DNA of 64,000 nucleotides from Allobosea sp. (GCF_030695125.1 NZ_JAUYTP010000022.1:62001-126000), one strand, 5' to 3'; shown: positions 18,273 to 29,422, counted from the first letter of the stretch. Notes: generated by a model not told the origin, from the letters alone. Numbers and translations are program-made.

Positions 18273-19283
18273 ATGACCTCACGCGCCTTCATCGCCGGCT
18301 GCCTCGGCACGAGCCTCACTCCTGACGAGCGCGCCTTCTTCAGGGAGGCGCGGCCCTGGGGTTTCATCCTGTTCCGGCGCAACACGCAGGATCCGGCTCA
18401 GGTTGCTGCCCTGACGGCCGAAATGCGCGAGACGGTGGGCTGGCATGCGCCGATCCTGATCGACCAGGAGGGCGGGCGGGTGCAGCGCATGGCCCCGCCG
18501 CACTGGCCGAAATATCCGGCCGCACAGGCCTTCCTCGCGATCAACGACCCCGTGGCGCAGCGCGAGATCGTCAGGCTCTCCGCCCGGCTGATGGCGCATG
18601 ATCTGAAGTCCGTGGGCATCGATGTCGACTGCCTGCCGGTGCTCGACGTTCCCGTCGCCGGCAGCCACGACGTCATCGGCGACCGCGCCTATGCGCATGA
18701 GCCCGACCGTGTCGCCCAGCTCGGGCGCGCCGCGGCGGAGGGGCTGATGGCCGGCGGCGTGCTGCCGGTGATCAAGCACATGCCCGGCCACGGCCGCGCG
18801 CGGGCCGACAGCCATCACGACCTGCCGATCGTCGAGGCCTCGCTGGCGGAGCTGCGGGCGCATGATTTCCGGCCCTTCCGGCATCTCGCGGACATGCCGA
18901 TGGCGATGACGGCGCATGTCGTCTTCACCGCGCTCGACCCGAAGAACCCGGCGACGGTGTCGCGCAAGGTCGTGCAGGAGATCATGCGCGGCGAGCTGCG
19001 CTATGACGGGCTGATCATGACCGACGACATCTCGATGAAGGCGCTTTCGGGTGGTTTTGCGCAGAAGGCGCGCGCCGCGATCCGCGCCGGGGTCGATGTC
19101 GTGCTGCATTGCCACGGCATCATGGAGGAGATGGTCGCCATCGCCGGGGCCGTGCCGGCGATGAAGGGCGACCGAGCCCGCCGCGCCGCGATGGCGCTGG
19201 CCCGCATCCGCCATGAACCCGAGCCGCTGGATGTCGAGGCCGCCCGCGCGCAGGTCGCGAGCGCGCTTGCGTTGAGCGGCTGA
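18273..19283 (+). CDS. nagZ: Beta-N-acetylhexosaminidase
   Basis: 336 aa, glycoside hydrolase family 3. It releases GlcNAc from muropeptides during cell-wall recycling in the cytoplasm. Seen: the KHMPGHG...DSHHDLP signature whose His/Asp pair is the NagZ acid-base dyad, and the nucleophile Asp in MTDDISMKAL. IDQEGGRVQR near the N-terminus is also typical. It leads the nagZ-scpA-scpB order conserved in alphaproteobacteria, although a family C repeat separates it from scpA here. Confidence 0.94.
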   Translation: MTSRAFIAGCLGTSLTPDERAFFREARPWGFILFRRNTQDPAQVAALTAEMRETVGWHAPILIDQEGGRVQRMAPPHWPKYPAAQAFLAINDPVAQREIVRLSARLMAHDLKSVGIDVDCLPVLDVPVAGSHDVIGDRAYAHEPDRVAQLGRAAAEGLMAGGVLPVIKHMPGHGRARADSHHDLPIVEASLAELRAHDFRPFRHLADMPMAMTAHVVFTALDPKNPATVSRKVVQEIMRGELRYDGLIMTDDISMKALSGGFAQKARAAIRAGVDVVLHCHGIMEEMVAIAGAVPAMKGDRARRAAMALARIRHEPEPLDVEAARAQVASALALSG

Positions 19284-19331
19284 ACGTCCGAACGTGGCTG
19301 TCGGGGCGTAGCGCCTGTCCCCACCCCACAG

Positions 19332-19446
19332 CCCTCATCTTGAGGAGCAAGCCGCAAGGCTTGCGTCTCGAAGGATGCTCCAGATCGCTTGGGCGCCTCC
19401 TGGAGCATCCTTCGAGACGCCGCTGCGCGGCTCCTCAGGATGAGGG
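19332..19446. repeat. Intergenic palindromic repeat, family C (copy 2)
   Basis: CCCTCATCTTGAGGAGC opens it and GGCTCCTCAGGATGAGGGC closes it. The inner inverted pair is GCGTCTCGAAGGATGCTCCA against TGGAGCATCCTTCGAGACGC. It lies between nagZ and scpA, and an open frame reads through it into scpA. Confidence 0.85.
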
Positions 19447-19489
19447 CTGCGGATGGGATCGGCGCGATCGAAGCAGGGGATGGCCGGCC

Positions 19490-20320
19490 ATGGCGGCGCA
19501 ACTGCCATTCGAGGATGACGGCGCGCATCGCGATGACGAGCCGGCGCTGCTCGTCGACGTCGACGGCTATGAAGGCCCGCTCGATCTTCTGCTCGATCTG
19601 GCGCGCCGGCAGAAGGTCGATCTGCACCGCATCTCGATCCTGGCGCTGGCCGAGCAATACCTCGTCTTCGTCGAGCAGGCGCGGGCGCTGCGGCTTGAAC
19701 TCGCGGCCGATTATCTGGTGATGGCGGCGTGGCTGGCCTATCTCAAGTCGCGGCTGCTGCTGCCCGAGCCGCCCAAGGGCGAGGAGCCGAGCGCGGCCGA
19801 TCTCGCCACCGCGCTCGCCTTGCGCCTGCGCCGGCTGGAGGCGATCCGGGCGGCGGCGCGCAAGCTGTCCTCGCGCGAGCGGCTGGGGCATGACGTGTTC
19901 GCGCGCGGGGCGCCGGAGGCGATCGTCGCCGGGGCCCGGCCGGTCTGGGAGGCGGAACTCTACGATCTGCTGGCGGCCTATGCGCAGCAGCGGATGAAGC
20001 GCGTGCAGGGCCATATCTCGGTCGGCCAGCGCGTCGTCTGGTCGCTGGTCGAGGCGCGTGAGGCCTTGCAGCGGCTGGTCGGGCAGGCCGGCGACTGGAC
20101 GCAGATCGATCCCTATCTGACGCGCTACATGGTCTCGCATGGGCTGCCCGCCCGCGAGATGGCGGCGACGGTGCGGGCATCCGCGCTCTCGGCCATGCTC
20201 GAGATGGTCAAGGAGGGCGTGCTCGATCTGCGCCAGGACGATGCCTTCGCGCCGCTTTATCTGCGCCGCCGCTCGGCCCGCCCGCCGGTGCTGCCGTTGG
20301 CGAGCGGGGACGCGTCATGA
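19490..20320 (+). CDS. scpA: Segregation and condensation protein A
   Basis: 276 aa kleisin subunit that bridges SMC heads in bacterial condensin. Seen: the N-terminal FEGPLDLLL signature as YEGPLDLLLDLARRQKVDL, then AADYLVMAAWLAYLKSRLLLP. The C-terminal winged-helix ends near LDLRQDDAFAPLYL. ATG at 19490 follows AGGGGA. In-frame sequence upstream runs into a family C repeat and is not coding. scpB overlaps by four bases. Confidence 0.94.
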   Translation: MAAQLPFEDDGAHRDDEPALLVDVDGYEGPLDLLLDLARRQKVDLHRISILALAEQYLVFVEQARALRLELAADYLVMAAWLAYLKSRLLLPEPPKGEEPSAADLATALALRLRRLEAIRAAARKLSSRERLGHDVFARGAPEAIVAGARPVWEAELYDLLAAYAQQRMKRVQGHISVGQRVVWSLVEAREALQRLVGQAGDWTQIDPYLTRYMVSHGLPAREMAATVRASALSAMLEMVKEGVLDLRQDDAFAPLYLRRRSARPPVLPLASGDAS

Positions 20321-20997
20321 CGGACGCGACGACGCAGCCGGCCCAGGCCGAGATCGAGGACGGCCTTGAAGCCTTCGCGCAGGCGATGCGCGTGGTCGAG
20401 GCGCTGCTGTTTGCCTCCGCCCAGCCGCTGCCGGCCGAGGAACTGGCGCGCTGCGTGCCCGCGGGTATCGACATCGGCCAGGTCCTGGCGCGGCTGACGG
20501 CGCTCTACGAGCCGCGCGGGGTCAACCTGCGCGCGGTCGCCGGGGCTTACGCCTTCCGCACCGCGCCCGATCTCGGCTATCTGCTGGCGGCGGAGGCCGA
20601 GCCCCCGCGCAAATTGTCGCGGGCGGCGCTCGAGGTGCTGGCGATCATCGCCTATCACCAGCCGGTGACGCGGGCCGAGATCGAGGAGATCCGCGGCGTC
20701 GCCACCGCCAAGGGCACGCTCGATATCCTGATCGAGGCGGGCTGGGTGCGCCTGCGCGGCCGGCGCCGGTCGCCGGGGCGGCCCGTCACCTTCGGCACGA
20801 CGCCGGGATTCCTCGATCATTTCGGGCTCGGCCGCATCGACGACCTGCCGGGACTGGAGGAACTCAAGGGCTCGGGCTTCATCGAGGGGCGGCTGACGCG
20901 CGACCTCGCCATGCCGGTTCCCGACGACGATCCAGACCTGCGCGCCGACGAGGATCCGCTCGGCGACCTGTTCACGCCGCTTGACGAGAACGGCTGA
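20317..20997 (+). CDS. scpB: Segregation and condensation protein B
   Basis: 226 aa, two winged-helix domains. It dimerises and binds ScpA in the SMC complex. Seen: RVVEALLFASAQPL at the start of the first domain and the family core LSRAALEVLAIIAYHQPVTRAEIEEIRGV (positions about 20620-20700). The start ATGA overlaps the scpA stop, suggesting translational coupling. The C-terminal tail is acidic. Confidence 0.94.
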   Translation: MTDATTQPAQAEIEDGLEAFAQAMRVVEALLFASAQPLPAEELARCVPAGIDIGQVLARLTALYEPRGVNLRAVAGAYAFRTAPDLGYLLAAEAEPPRKLSRAALEVLAIIAYHQPVTRAEIEEIRGVATAKGTLDILIEAGWVRLRGRRRSPGRPVTFGTTPGFLDHFGLGRIDDLPGLEELKGSGFIEGRLTRDLAMPVPDDDPDLRADEDPLGDLFTPLDENG

Positions 20998-21038
20998 GCG
21001 CCGCACAGGGCGGGCATCTTTCGGCACCAGCCTTCCCC

Positions 21039-21145
21039 GTCATCCTGGACAAGCGGCGAAAGCCGCGCCGTCCGGGATCCATCATCGGGCTCCGTCGCGC
21101 CCTTCGATGGATCCCGGGACGACCTCCGGTCGCCCCAGGATGACG
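21039..21145. repeat. Intergenic palindromic repeat, family B (copy 2)
   Basis: GTCATCCTGGACAAGCGGCG opens it, GGGATCCATC and ATGGATCCCGGG form the central inverted pair, and CCCAGGATGACG closes it. It lies between scpB and the ABC ATPase gene. Confidence 0.8.
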
Positions 21146-21174
21146 AAGCAGGCCGTTGCAAACTGGAGCATCCG

Positions 21175-22293
21175 TTGGTCGCCAACGAAACCAAATCGCG
21201 CTGGCTGAGCTGGGGGCGCCGTGGCACGGCGGGCGCCGCGATTCCGATGGCGCTGGGCTTCGACGGCGTGACCCAGCGCTTCGGCGATGTCACTGCGCTC
21301 AAGAACGTCTCGCTGTCGGTCGAGCCCGGCGAGATCGTCGCGCTGCTTGGCCAGTCGGGCTGCGGCAAGACGACCCTGCTGCGGCTGGCGGCAGGCGTCG
21401 AGCGGCCGAGCGCGGGCCGCGTCCTGCTTGAGGGCCGCGACGTGTCCTCGCGCGACAGCTTCGTCGAGCCCGAGCGGCGTGGCGTCGGGCTGGTGTTTCA
21501 GGACTATGCGCTGTTTCCGCATCTCTCGGTGCGCGAGAATGTCCGCTTCGGGCTCTCCCGCCGCGGCCAGAGCGAAGCCTCCGCCGATGCCACCGCGCTG
21601 CGCGCTATCGCCCGCGTCGGCCTGGCCGATCTCGCCGAATCCTATCCGCATATGCTCTCGGGCGGCGAGCAGCAGCGCGTCGCGCTGGCGCGCGCCGTGG
21701 CGCCGCGGCCCGGCGTGCTCCTGATGGACGAGCCGTTTTCCAATCTCGACCGGCGCCTGCGCGACGTGGTGCGCGACGAGACGGCGGCGCTGCTGCACGA
21801 AACCGGCGCCACCTCGATCATCGTGACGCATGACCCCGAGGATGCGATGCGCATCGCCGACCGGATCGTGCTGATGCGCTCGGGCGCGATCGTGCAGATC
21901 GGCACCGGCGAGGATCTCTACCGCCGGCCCGGCAGTCTCTTTGCCGCCCGATTCTTCTGCGACTTTACCGAGGTCGCCGGTCGCGTCCGGCGCGGGGCGG
22001 TCGATACGCCGTTCGGGCGGTTTCCGGCGCCGGCTCTGGCGGAGGGCAGCGAGGCGGTGGCCTGCATCCGGCCGCATGCGATCCGGATCGTTCCGAAGGG
22101 CTTCTGCCTGCCGGGGCGGGTGGTGACCCGGCGCTTCCTCGGCGAGGTCGATCACCTGCTGATCGCGGTCGACGGGTTCGAGCGCCTGCTGTCGGTGCGG
22201 GCCTCGCTGGCGGGCGTCATCGGGGAGGGCGACGATGTCGGCCTCGACATTCCCACCGACGAAGTTCTTGTGTTCCCTGCGGGGGACACATAG
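21175..22293 (+). CDS. ABC transporter ATP-binding protein (iron/sulfate/polyamine MOI type, FbpC-like)
   Basis: 372 aa. Walker A is GQSGCGKTT, the Q-loop region is [10 protein letters not shown], the signature is LSGGEQQR, Walker B is [12 protein letters not shown] and the switch His is in [12 protein letters not shown]-terminal TOBE-like domain follows ([11 protein letters not shown]). The overall match is to CysA/PotA/FbpC-type importers, with FbpC closest by eye. The TTG start at 21175 is favoured by GGAG six bases upstream; ATG at 21247 (MALGFDGV) would give a more typical family N-terminus, so the start is uncertain. No permease is adjacent. Confidence 0.85.
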   Translation: MVANETKSRWLSWGRRGTAGAAIPMALGFDGVTQRFGDVTALKNVSLSVEPGEIVALLGQSGCGKTTLLRLAAGVERPSAGRVLLEGRDVSSRDSFVEPERRGVGLVFQDYALFPHLSVRENVRFGLSRRGQSEASADATALRAIARVGLADLAESYPHMLSGGEQQRVALARAVAPRPGVLLMDEPFSNLDRRLRDVVRDETAALLHETGATSIIVTHDPEDAMRIADRIVLMRSGAIVQIGTGEDLYRRPGSLFAARFFCDFTEVAGRVRRGAVDTPFGRFPAPALAEGSEAVACIRPHAIRIVPKGFCLPGRVVTRRFLGEVDHLLIAVDGFERLLSVRASLAGVIGEGDDVGLDIPTDEVLVFPAGDT

Positions 22294-22360
22294 GTTCCGC
22301 CGCGACAGCTTGATCCGGGGTCGCAAGCCCCCGGCAACATTCAAATCGAGGGAGTTCGCC

Positions 22361-22600
22361 ATGGGTGGCGTCAGCATCTGGCACTGGATCGTCGTCGGCG
22401 TCATCGTGATGCTGCTGTTCGGTCGCGGCAAGGTTTCCGAGTTGATGGGCGACGTCGCCAAGGGCATCAAGTCGTTCAAGAAGGGTATGGCCGAGGACGA
22501 GACCCCGCCGGCGCCCACAGCCGCGACCCCTGCCGATCCCAAGATCATCGACGCGCAGGCCACCCCTTCCGCGCCCGCGAAGGCCGAGACCAAGGCCTGA
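22361..22600 (+). CDS. tatA: Sec-independent translocase subunit TatA
   Basis: 79 aa. One N-terminal transmembrane helix ([15 protein letters not shown]) precedes the conserved FGRGK hinge and an amphipathic helix ([16 protein letters not shown]), with a charged low-complexity tail. TatA oligomers form the protein-conducting element for folded, twin-arginine substrates. ATG follows GAGGGA. It heads tatA-tatB-tatC. Likely clients in this window are the TRAP binding protein and the YkuD lipoprotein, both with RR leaders. Confidence 0.95.
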   Translation: MGGVSIWHWIVVGVIVMLLFGRGKVSELMGDVAKGIKSFKKGMAEDETPPAPTAATPADPKIIDAQATPSAPAKAETKA

Positions 22601-22644
22601 GGCCTGGCCTTCCCTTCGCGGGAGGCTGAGAGGACGAACTGTCG

Positions 22645-23190
22645 ATGTTCGACATCGCCTGGAGCGAATTCATGCTGGTCGGGGCCGTCGCGCTCGTCGT
22701 GATCGGCCCCAAGGACCTGCCGAAGGCGATGCGGGCCGTCGGCCAGGCGGTCGGCAAGATGCGTCGCATGGCTACCGAGTTTCAGGGCCAGTTCAACGAC
22801 GCGATGCGCGAGGCCGAGCTCCACGACCTGAAGAAACAGGTCGAGGATGTCGGTGGCTCGGTGTCGACGGCGATGAACAGCGAGAGCTGGAGTTCCGATT
22901 TCAAGCCGATCGAGATGCCGGCCTCGACCGGTCTCGACGATGCGGCGCTGAAGGAGGCCGAGGCCAAGCTCGCGGCCATTCCCGTGCCCGACCCGCTGCC
23001 GCCGGTCACGATCGCGCCGTCCGAGGTCGCGGCCGCCGCCGAGCCGGCGCCCGAACCCAAGCCCAAGCGCGTCCGCAAGGCCGCGCCCGAGGCGGCCGAG
23101 GCCGAACCGGCGGCGCAGCCCGCGCCTGAGAAGACGCCGCGCAAGCGCAAGACCGCAGCCGCCGATTCCGGCGAAGGGAGCGCGGCATGA
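22645..23190 (+). CDS. tatB: Sec-independent translocase subunit TatB
   Basis: 181 aa. N-terminal helix ([20 protein letters not shown]) then the TatA/B hinge [10 protein letters not shown] and an amphipathic helix. The long Ala/Pro/Lys-rich tail is usual for alphaproteobacterial TatB. It forms the substrate-receptor complex with TatC. The tatC start overlaps its stop by four bases. Confidence 0.94.
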   Translation: MFDIAWSEFMLVGAVALVVIGPKDLPKAMRAVGQAVGKMRRMATEFQGQFNDAMREAELHDLKKQVEDVGGSVSTAMNSESWSSDFKPIEMPASTGLDDAALKEAEAKLAAIPVPDPLPPVTIAPSEVAAAAEPAPEPKPKRVRKAAPEAAEAEPAAQPAPEKTPRKRKTAAADSGEGSAA

Positions 23191-24011
23191 CCATCGCCAA
23201 CACCCGCGACGGCGAAGACGAGATCGAGGCCTCCCGCGCGCCGCTGATCGACCATCTGATCGAACTGCGCGCCCGGCTGATCAAGTCGCTGGTCGCCTTC
23301 CTGGTGATGTTCTTCATCTGCTTCGCCTTCGCGACGCAGATCTACAACGTGCTCGTTCAGCCCTATGTCTGGGCGGCGGGGCCGGGCGCCAATGTCCAGC
23401 TGATCTACACCGCACCGCTGGAATATCTCTTTACCCAGATCAAGATCGCGGCCTTCGGGGCGGGCTTCTTCGCCTTCCCGGTGATCGCGACGCAGATCTA
23501 CAAGTTCGTCGCGCCGGGGCTCTACAAGAACGAGCGCGCCGCGTTTGCGCCCTATCTCGCGGCGACGCCGATCTTCTTCGTCGCGGGCGCGGCGATGGTG
23601 TTCTTCTTCGCCATGCCGGTGCTGATGAAGTTCTCCATCGGCATGCAGCAGGCGGCCACCGACGGGCAGGCCGGCATCGCGCTGTTGCCCAAGGTCAGCG
23701 AATATCTCTCGCTGATCATGACGCTGATCTTCGCCTTCGGCATCTCCTTCCAGCTGCCGGTGATCCTGACCCTGCTCGGCCAGGCCGGCATCCTCGACAC
23801 CGTGTTCCTGAAGGAAAAGCGCCGCTACGCGATCGTCTTCGTCTTCGTCGTCGCCGCGATCCTGACCCCGCCGGACGTGATTTCGCAGCTCATGCTCGCC
23901 GTGCCGATGCTGCTGCTCTACGAGCTGTCGATCTTTTCGGTCGGCTATGTCGAGCGCAAGCGCGCGGCCAAGCAGGCGGCCGACGACGCTGCGGATGCGG
24001 CGAGCGAGTAG
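23187..24011 (+). CDS. tatC: Sec-independent translocase subunit TatC
   Basis: 274 aa, six transmembrane segments. Seen: the N-terminal cytoplasmic [15 protein letters not shown] signature that contacts the RR signal peptide, and [13 protein letters not shown] with [21 protein letters not shown] further on. It is the core receptor of the Tat system, in the inner membrane. The ATGA overlap with tatB implies coupling. Confidence 0.96.
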   Translation: MTIANTRDGEDEIEASRAPLIDHLIELRARLIKSLVAFLVMFFICFAFATQIYNVLVQPYVWAAGPGANVQLIYTAPLEYLFTQIKIAAFGAGFFAFPVIATQIYKFVAPGLYKNERAAFAPYLAATPIFFVAGAAMVFFFAMPVLMKFSIGMQQAATDGQAGIALLPKVSEYLSLIMTLIFAFGISFQLPVILTLLGQAGILDTVFLKEKRRYAIVFVFVVAAILTPPDVISQLMLAVPMLLLYELSIFSVGYVERKRAAKQAADDAADAASE

Positions 24012-24032
24012 TATTCGTCCTTCAGGGGACTT

Positions 24033-24127
24033 GGCGTCATGCTCGCCCTTGTGGCGAGCATCCACGTCTTAGTCATAGGGCTCGACGAGAGAAGACGTGG
24101 ATGGTCGGGACAAGCCCGACCATGACG
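24033..24127. repeat. Intergenic palindromic repeat, family A (copy 3)
   Basis: GTCATGCTCGCCCTTGTGG opens it, CACGTCTT and AAGACGTG form an inner inverted pair, and GGTCGGGACAAGCCCGACC then ATGACGG closes it. It lies between tatC and serS. Confidence 0.8.
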
Positions 24128-24211
24128 GAGAGGGCTGGTAGGGGCTCGTTCGTCACGAACCCTGTTCCCTCGCGCGCGATCCCGGTCTAGAGCAACGGCC
24201 TGTTCCCCTGA

Positions 24212-25792
<1,581 letters not shown>

Positions 25793-25816
25793 GTGCGTGT
25801 CGCGTGGGAAATGATG

Positions 25817-25977
25817 CGCGGGGAACCCTCTCCCATAGGGAGAGGGCAGGGTGAGGGTCGGCCGTTTGACGCTTTGGCTGCAACCTCACCGCTCCCGTCG
25901 TCAGATCGTCGCGCGACTGGTCCAGGGGCCGACACCTCACCCCTGCCCCTCTCCTTACAGGAGAGGGGTTCCCCGCG
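25817..25977. repeat. Intergenic inverted-repeat element, family D
   Basis: Ends are inverted: GCGGGGAACCCTCTCC against GGAGAGGGGTTCCCCGC, with nested CAGGGTGAGG against CCTCACCCCTG. It separates serS and surE. Only one copy is in this window. This CTCACCC/CTCTCC type is familiar as an intergenic repeat in other GC-rich proteobacteria. Confidence 0.75.
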
Positions 25978-26019
25978 ATCATCCATCCCTGTTGCGGCCT
26001 TATTGAAAGACCTCTGACC

Positions 26020-26781
26020 ATGCGCATTCTCGTGACCAATGACGACGGCATCCACGCCGAGGGCCTCGCTGTGATGGAGCGCATCGCGGCGCAGCTCTCC
26101 GACGATGTCTGGGTCGTCGCGCCGGAGACCGACCAGTCGGGCGTGGCGCATTCGCTGTCGCTGTCGAACCCGCTGCGGCTGCGGCAGATCGGCGAAAAGC
26201 GCTTCGCCGTGACGGGCACGCCGACCGATTGCGTGATCATGGCAGTGCGCTCGATCATGATCGACAACCGGCCGGACATCGTCCTGTCGGGCGTCAACCG
26301 CGGCCAGAACGTTGCCGAGGACGTGACCTATTCCGGCACCATCGCCGCCGCCATGGAGGGCACGCTGCTCGGCATCCCCGCGATCGCGGTGAGCCAGGGA
26401 TACGGTCCCGGCGGGCGCGAGAACATCCACTGGGACTGCGCGGAACACCATGCGCCCGGCATCATCCGCCGGATTCTCGAGGAGGGGATCCCCAAGGAGA
26501 TCCTGTTCAACCTGAACTTCCCCAATGTCGCGCCGGCCGAGGTTGCGGGGATCGCGGTGACGGTGCAGGGCCGGCGCGACCAGGAGCTGATGCAGCTCCA
26601 GCCGCGCCAGGACGGGCGCGGCAACCCGTATTTCTGGATCGCCTTTGCCCGCGGCAAGAGCGAGCCGGCCAACGGCACCGATCTGCGCGCGCTGGCGGAG
26701 AAGAAGATCTCGATCACGCCGCTCGAACTCGACCTGACGCATGAGCCGACGCTGACGCGCTTTGCGCGGGTGTTTGCTTGA
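26020..26781 (+). CDS. surE: 5'-nucleotidase / survival protein SurE
   Basis: 253 aa. It is a metal-dependent phosphatase acting on nucleoside 5'-monophosphates. Seen: the N-terminal metal site [14 protein letters not shown], the conserved [15 protein letters not shown], then [19 protein letters not shown]. The order surE-pcm-(nlpD-like) is the same as in E. coli and many proteobacteria. Confidence 0.95.
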   Translation: MRILVTNDDGIHAEGLAVMERIAAQLSDDVWVVAPETDQSGVAHSLSLSNPLRLRQIGEKRFAVTGTPTDCVIMAVRSIMIDNRPDIVLSGVNRGQNVAEDVTYSGTIAAAMEGTLLGIPAIAVSQGYGPGGRENIHWDCAEHHAPGIIRRILEEGIPKEILFNLNFPNVAPAEVAGIAVTVQGRRDQELMQLQPRQDGRGNPYFWIAFARGKSEPANGTDLRALAEKKISITPLELDLTHEPTLTRFARVFA

Positions 26782-26802
26782 GCGACGCTTCTCTCACCTG
26801 CG

Positions 26803-26902
26803 CCATCATCCTGGCCGGAGCGAAGCGCAGCGCCGGGATCCATCGTAGAGCCCTGCGCCCGACATTGGATCCCGGTCGACCTCCGGTCGCCCAGGATGAC
26901 GA
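26803..26902. repeat. Intergenic palindromic repeat, family B (copy 3)
   Basis: CATCATCCTGGCC opens it, CGGGATCCATC and TTGGATCCCGG form the central inverted pair and CCCAGGATGACG closes it. It lies between surE and pcm. Confidence 0.75.
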
Positions 26903-26936
26903 CGTGGTTGTCATGTCGGTCGGCGCGGACTGAACC

Positions 26937-27623
26937 ATGACCGACGGCGAGGGCGACGCCATGAGCGAGGAGTTGCCGGCCAGCGAGGGCGAGCGGACCG
27001 TCGCCTTCCTGTTGTCGCTGCGCGCGCAAGGGGTGCGCGATCTCGCCGTGCTGCGCGCCATGGAGAAGGTCGCGCGCGAGCGATTCGCGCCGTCGCGCTT
27101 CGCCGATCTCGCCCGGCAGGACGTGTCCGTGCCGCTGCCCTGCGGCCAGACGATGACGGCGCCGCACACGGTCGCGGCGCTCCTCACCGCGCTCGACCTG
27201 CAGGCCGGCGCACGCGTGCTCGAGGTCGGCACCGGCTCGGGCTATGTCACGGCCCTGCTGGCGGCGATGGGCGGGGCGGTGGTCTCGCTCGAGCGTTACC
27301 GCACGCTGGCGCTGGCGGCCCATGAGCGCGTCGCGGGCAGCGGCTATGGCGCTTCGGTCGAACTGCGCCATGCCGACGGCTTCCAGGCCGACCGGACGCT
27401 GGGCCGGTTCGACCGCATCCTGGTCAATGGCGTCACCCATGCGATCCCCGAGGCGCTGCTGCTGCGGCTGGCGCCCGGCGGACGGCTGGTCGGGGCGCTG
27501 CGGGTCGAGGGCGCGGCGCGGCGCGTGGTGGTGACGCGGCTGGCCGATGGCGGCTTCGACCATGTGCCGGGCCCCGCCGTGCGCCTGCCGCCGCTGATCC
27601 CGGGGCTGGCGCGGGCGCTCTAG
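26937..27623 (+). CDS. pcm: Protein-L-isoaspartate O-methyltransferase
   Basis: 228 aa. It uses S-adenosylmethionine to methylate isoaspartyl residues for protein repair. Seen: PLPCGQTMTAPHTVA (family segment before the SAM fold), motif I LEVGTGSGYVTALLA and VSLERYRTLA. The AIPEALLLRLAPGGRLVGAL ending is typical. A second in-frame ATG at 26961 is also possible. The usual length is 210-220 aa. Confidence 0.93.
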   Translation: MTDGEGDAMSEELPASEGERTVAFLLSLRAQGVRDLAVLRAMEKVARERFAPSRFADLARQDVSVPLPCGQTMTAPHTVAALLTALDLQAGARVLEVGTGSGYVTALLAAMGGAVVSLERYRTLALAAHERVAGSGYGASVELRHADGFQADRTLGRFDRILVNGVTHAIPEALLLRLAPGGRLVGALRVEGAARRVVVTRLADGGFDHVPGPAVRLPPLIPGLARAL

Positions 27624-27787
27624 GCACTGCCGATCCGGCATCCGGCCTCCAGCCGGCGCCGGTTCCGCGCCGGTCGCGGCCGTTCCGCGAAAAAGCAAAC
27701 GCGACGGGGCGGTGCGAAACGCTTTCGTAACCTGAACACGGCTTTAATGCTGGCTATCGAGTTGCGTCGTTTGCGAGTGCCAGTTCC

Positions 27788-29224
27788 ATGCGTAGCCCAG
27801 CCGGATCGGTCAAATTCAGTGTCGTTCTGCGCGCTTCGACGGCGTGCCTGCTCGCCCTGGGTGTCAGCGCCTGCTCGTCGGAAACGATGCGCTTCACCGA
27901 CACGCCCTTCGCCAGCCCCTTCAAGACCGCCGAAGCTGCAGCGCCAGGACGCGATCCGGCCACGACAGGCTCGATCGGTCGCTCGGCCAGCACGGCCGTC
28001 TACGCGGCGCCCGCGCCGGCGATGACGGCGGTGCGCTCCCAGCCCTTGCCGCCGCCGCAATCGGCCGTCGCCCTGCGAAGCGCCGCGCCGCAGCCGATGG
28101 CCGGCAATGCTTCGGGCTGGTCGGCTCAGGGTGGCACGCCGATCGTCGTCGCCCAGGGCGAGACGCTCGACATGATCTCGTCGCGCTACGGCGTGCCGCG
28201 CGCGGCGCTGATCTCGGCCAATGGCCTGTCGAGCCCCACGATCGCGCCGGGCTCGCGCCTGACGATTCCCGTCTACAACGCGGCAGGCGCGACGCCTGCA
28301 GCCGCGCCGGCTCCGCGTCAGCAGTTCGCCCAGGCCCCGGCCGAGGTTCGCGCCGATATGCCGCGCTCGGATGCCTCGCGCTTCGTTACCGGCCCGGCGC
28401 CTGCCGCTTCGCTCGCGCCGGTTCGTCCCGCTGCGCCGGTCCAGGCCAGCCGGACGTCGGTGCAGGCCGCCGCCGACACCAAGGCCAGTGCTGCCCAGGC
28501 CAAGGCGGCGGCTGCTGCCGAAGCCAAGGCGAAAGCTGAGGCCGATGCGCTGGCGATGCGCGAATCGCGGGCTCGTTTTGCCGCCGAGGCGAAGGCCAAG
28601 GCCGCCGCGAAGGCGTCCACGCCGGTTGCAGCCACTCCCGTGGCCAAGCCGGCCGTCGCCGCCGTCGCTCCCAAGCCTGTCGCCGCCACCAGGCCCGCCA
28701 GCGCTGAGGTGAAGCCCGCTCGCCCGGTCGAGGCCGCCAAGCCGGTCGTCGTCGCCAGTGCGCCCGCCGCCGAGCCCAAGGCCAGCGCCGTGCCGAAATC
28801 CGCGCCGGAGCCTGCCACCACCGCGAGCCTGCCGAAAGCCGAAGAGACCAGCGAGAAGGCCGATTTCCGCTGGCCCGCGCGCGGCCGCGTCATCGCCGGC
28901 TTCAGCGGCCGGGGCGGCAATGAAGGCATCAACATCGCCGTGCCGGAAGGCACGCCGGTCAAGGCGGCCGAGGGCGGCACCGTGGCCTATGCCGGCAACG
29001 AGCTGAAGGGCTACGGCAACCTCGTCCTGATCCGCCATCCCAACGGCTACGTCTCGGCCTATGCCCATAATGGCGAGATCAAGGTGAAGCGCGGCGAGAC
29101 GGTGAAGCGCGGACAGGTCGTCGCGAGTTCAGGCCAGACCGGCAACGTCTCCTCGCCGCAGCTGCATTTCGAGCTGCGCAAGGGCTCCGCGCCGGTCGAT
29201 CCGACGCCCTATCTCAACAACTGA
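27788..29224 (+). CDS. NlpD-like lipoprotein: LysM plus degenerate LytM (M23) domain
   Basis: 478 aa. A lipobox (VSAC, Cys29) marks a lipoprotein. One LysM peptidoglycan-binding domain lies at about residues 118-161, followed by a ~190-residue Ala/Lys-rich linker. The C-terminal LytM/M23 domain covers about residues 365-475. Zinc-ligand positions are altered: GNEGINI replaces the usual HxGxD segment, and PQLHFEL has Gln where the first His of HxH belongs. E. coli NlpD is degenerate in the same places. That points to an amidase activator rather than an active endopeptidase. The surE-pcm neighbours match the E. coli nlpD locus. Confidence 0.87.
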   Translation: MRSPAGSVKFSVVLRASTACLLALGVSACSSETMRFTDTPFASPFKTAEAAAPGRDPATTGSIGRSASTAVYAAPAPAMTAVRSQPLPPPQSAVALRSAAPQPMAGNASGWSAQGGTPIVVAQGETLDMISSRYGVPRAALISANGLSSPTIAPGSRLTIPVYNAAGATPAAAPAPRQQFAQAPAEVRADMPRSDASRFVTGPAPAASLAPVRPAAPVQASRTSVQAAADTKASAAQAKAAAAAEAKAKAEADALAMRESRARFAAEAKAKAAAKASTPVAATPVAKPAVAAVAPKPVAATRPASAEVKPARPVEAAKPVVVASAPAAEPKASAVPKSAPEPATTASLPKAEETSEKADFRWPARGRVIAGFSGRGGNEGINIAVPEGTPVKAAEGGTVAYAGNELKGYGNLVLIRHPNGYVSAYAHNGEIKVKRGETVKRGQVVASSGQTGNVSSPQLHFELRKGSAPVDPTPYLNN

Positions 29225-29270
29225 GTTCAGCTTCGACCGGTCTCCGCGAGACCCCACCGGTCGGAACACA

Positions 29271-29309
29271 GCGGGGCGGCCCCAGGAATGGCCGCCCCGC
29301 TCTTTTTTT
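29271..29309 (+). terminator. Rho-independent terminator after nlpD-like gene
   Basis: Eleven-base stem GCGGGGCGGCC / GGCCGCCCCGC with loop CCAGGAAT, followed by TCTTTTTTT. It is the strongest terminator in the window. Confidence 0.9.
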
Positions 29310-29320
29310 GCCTGATGACC

Positions 29321-29412
29321 GTCATGGTCGGGCTTGACCCGACGATCTCGTTATCGAGCCTCTTCCTGTCTGAGATTCTCGGGTCTTCGCTGCGCTTAGC
29401 CCGAGAATGACG
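29321..29412. repeat. Intergenic palindromic repeat, family A (copy 4)
   Basis: GTCATGGTCGGGCTTGACCC opens it and CCCGAGAATGACGG closes it, with GATTCTCGGGTC inside. It lies immediately after the nlpD-like terminator, between convergent genes. Confidence 0.8.
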
Positions 29413-29422
29413 GGGTGCCGGC

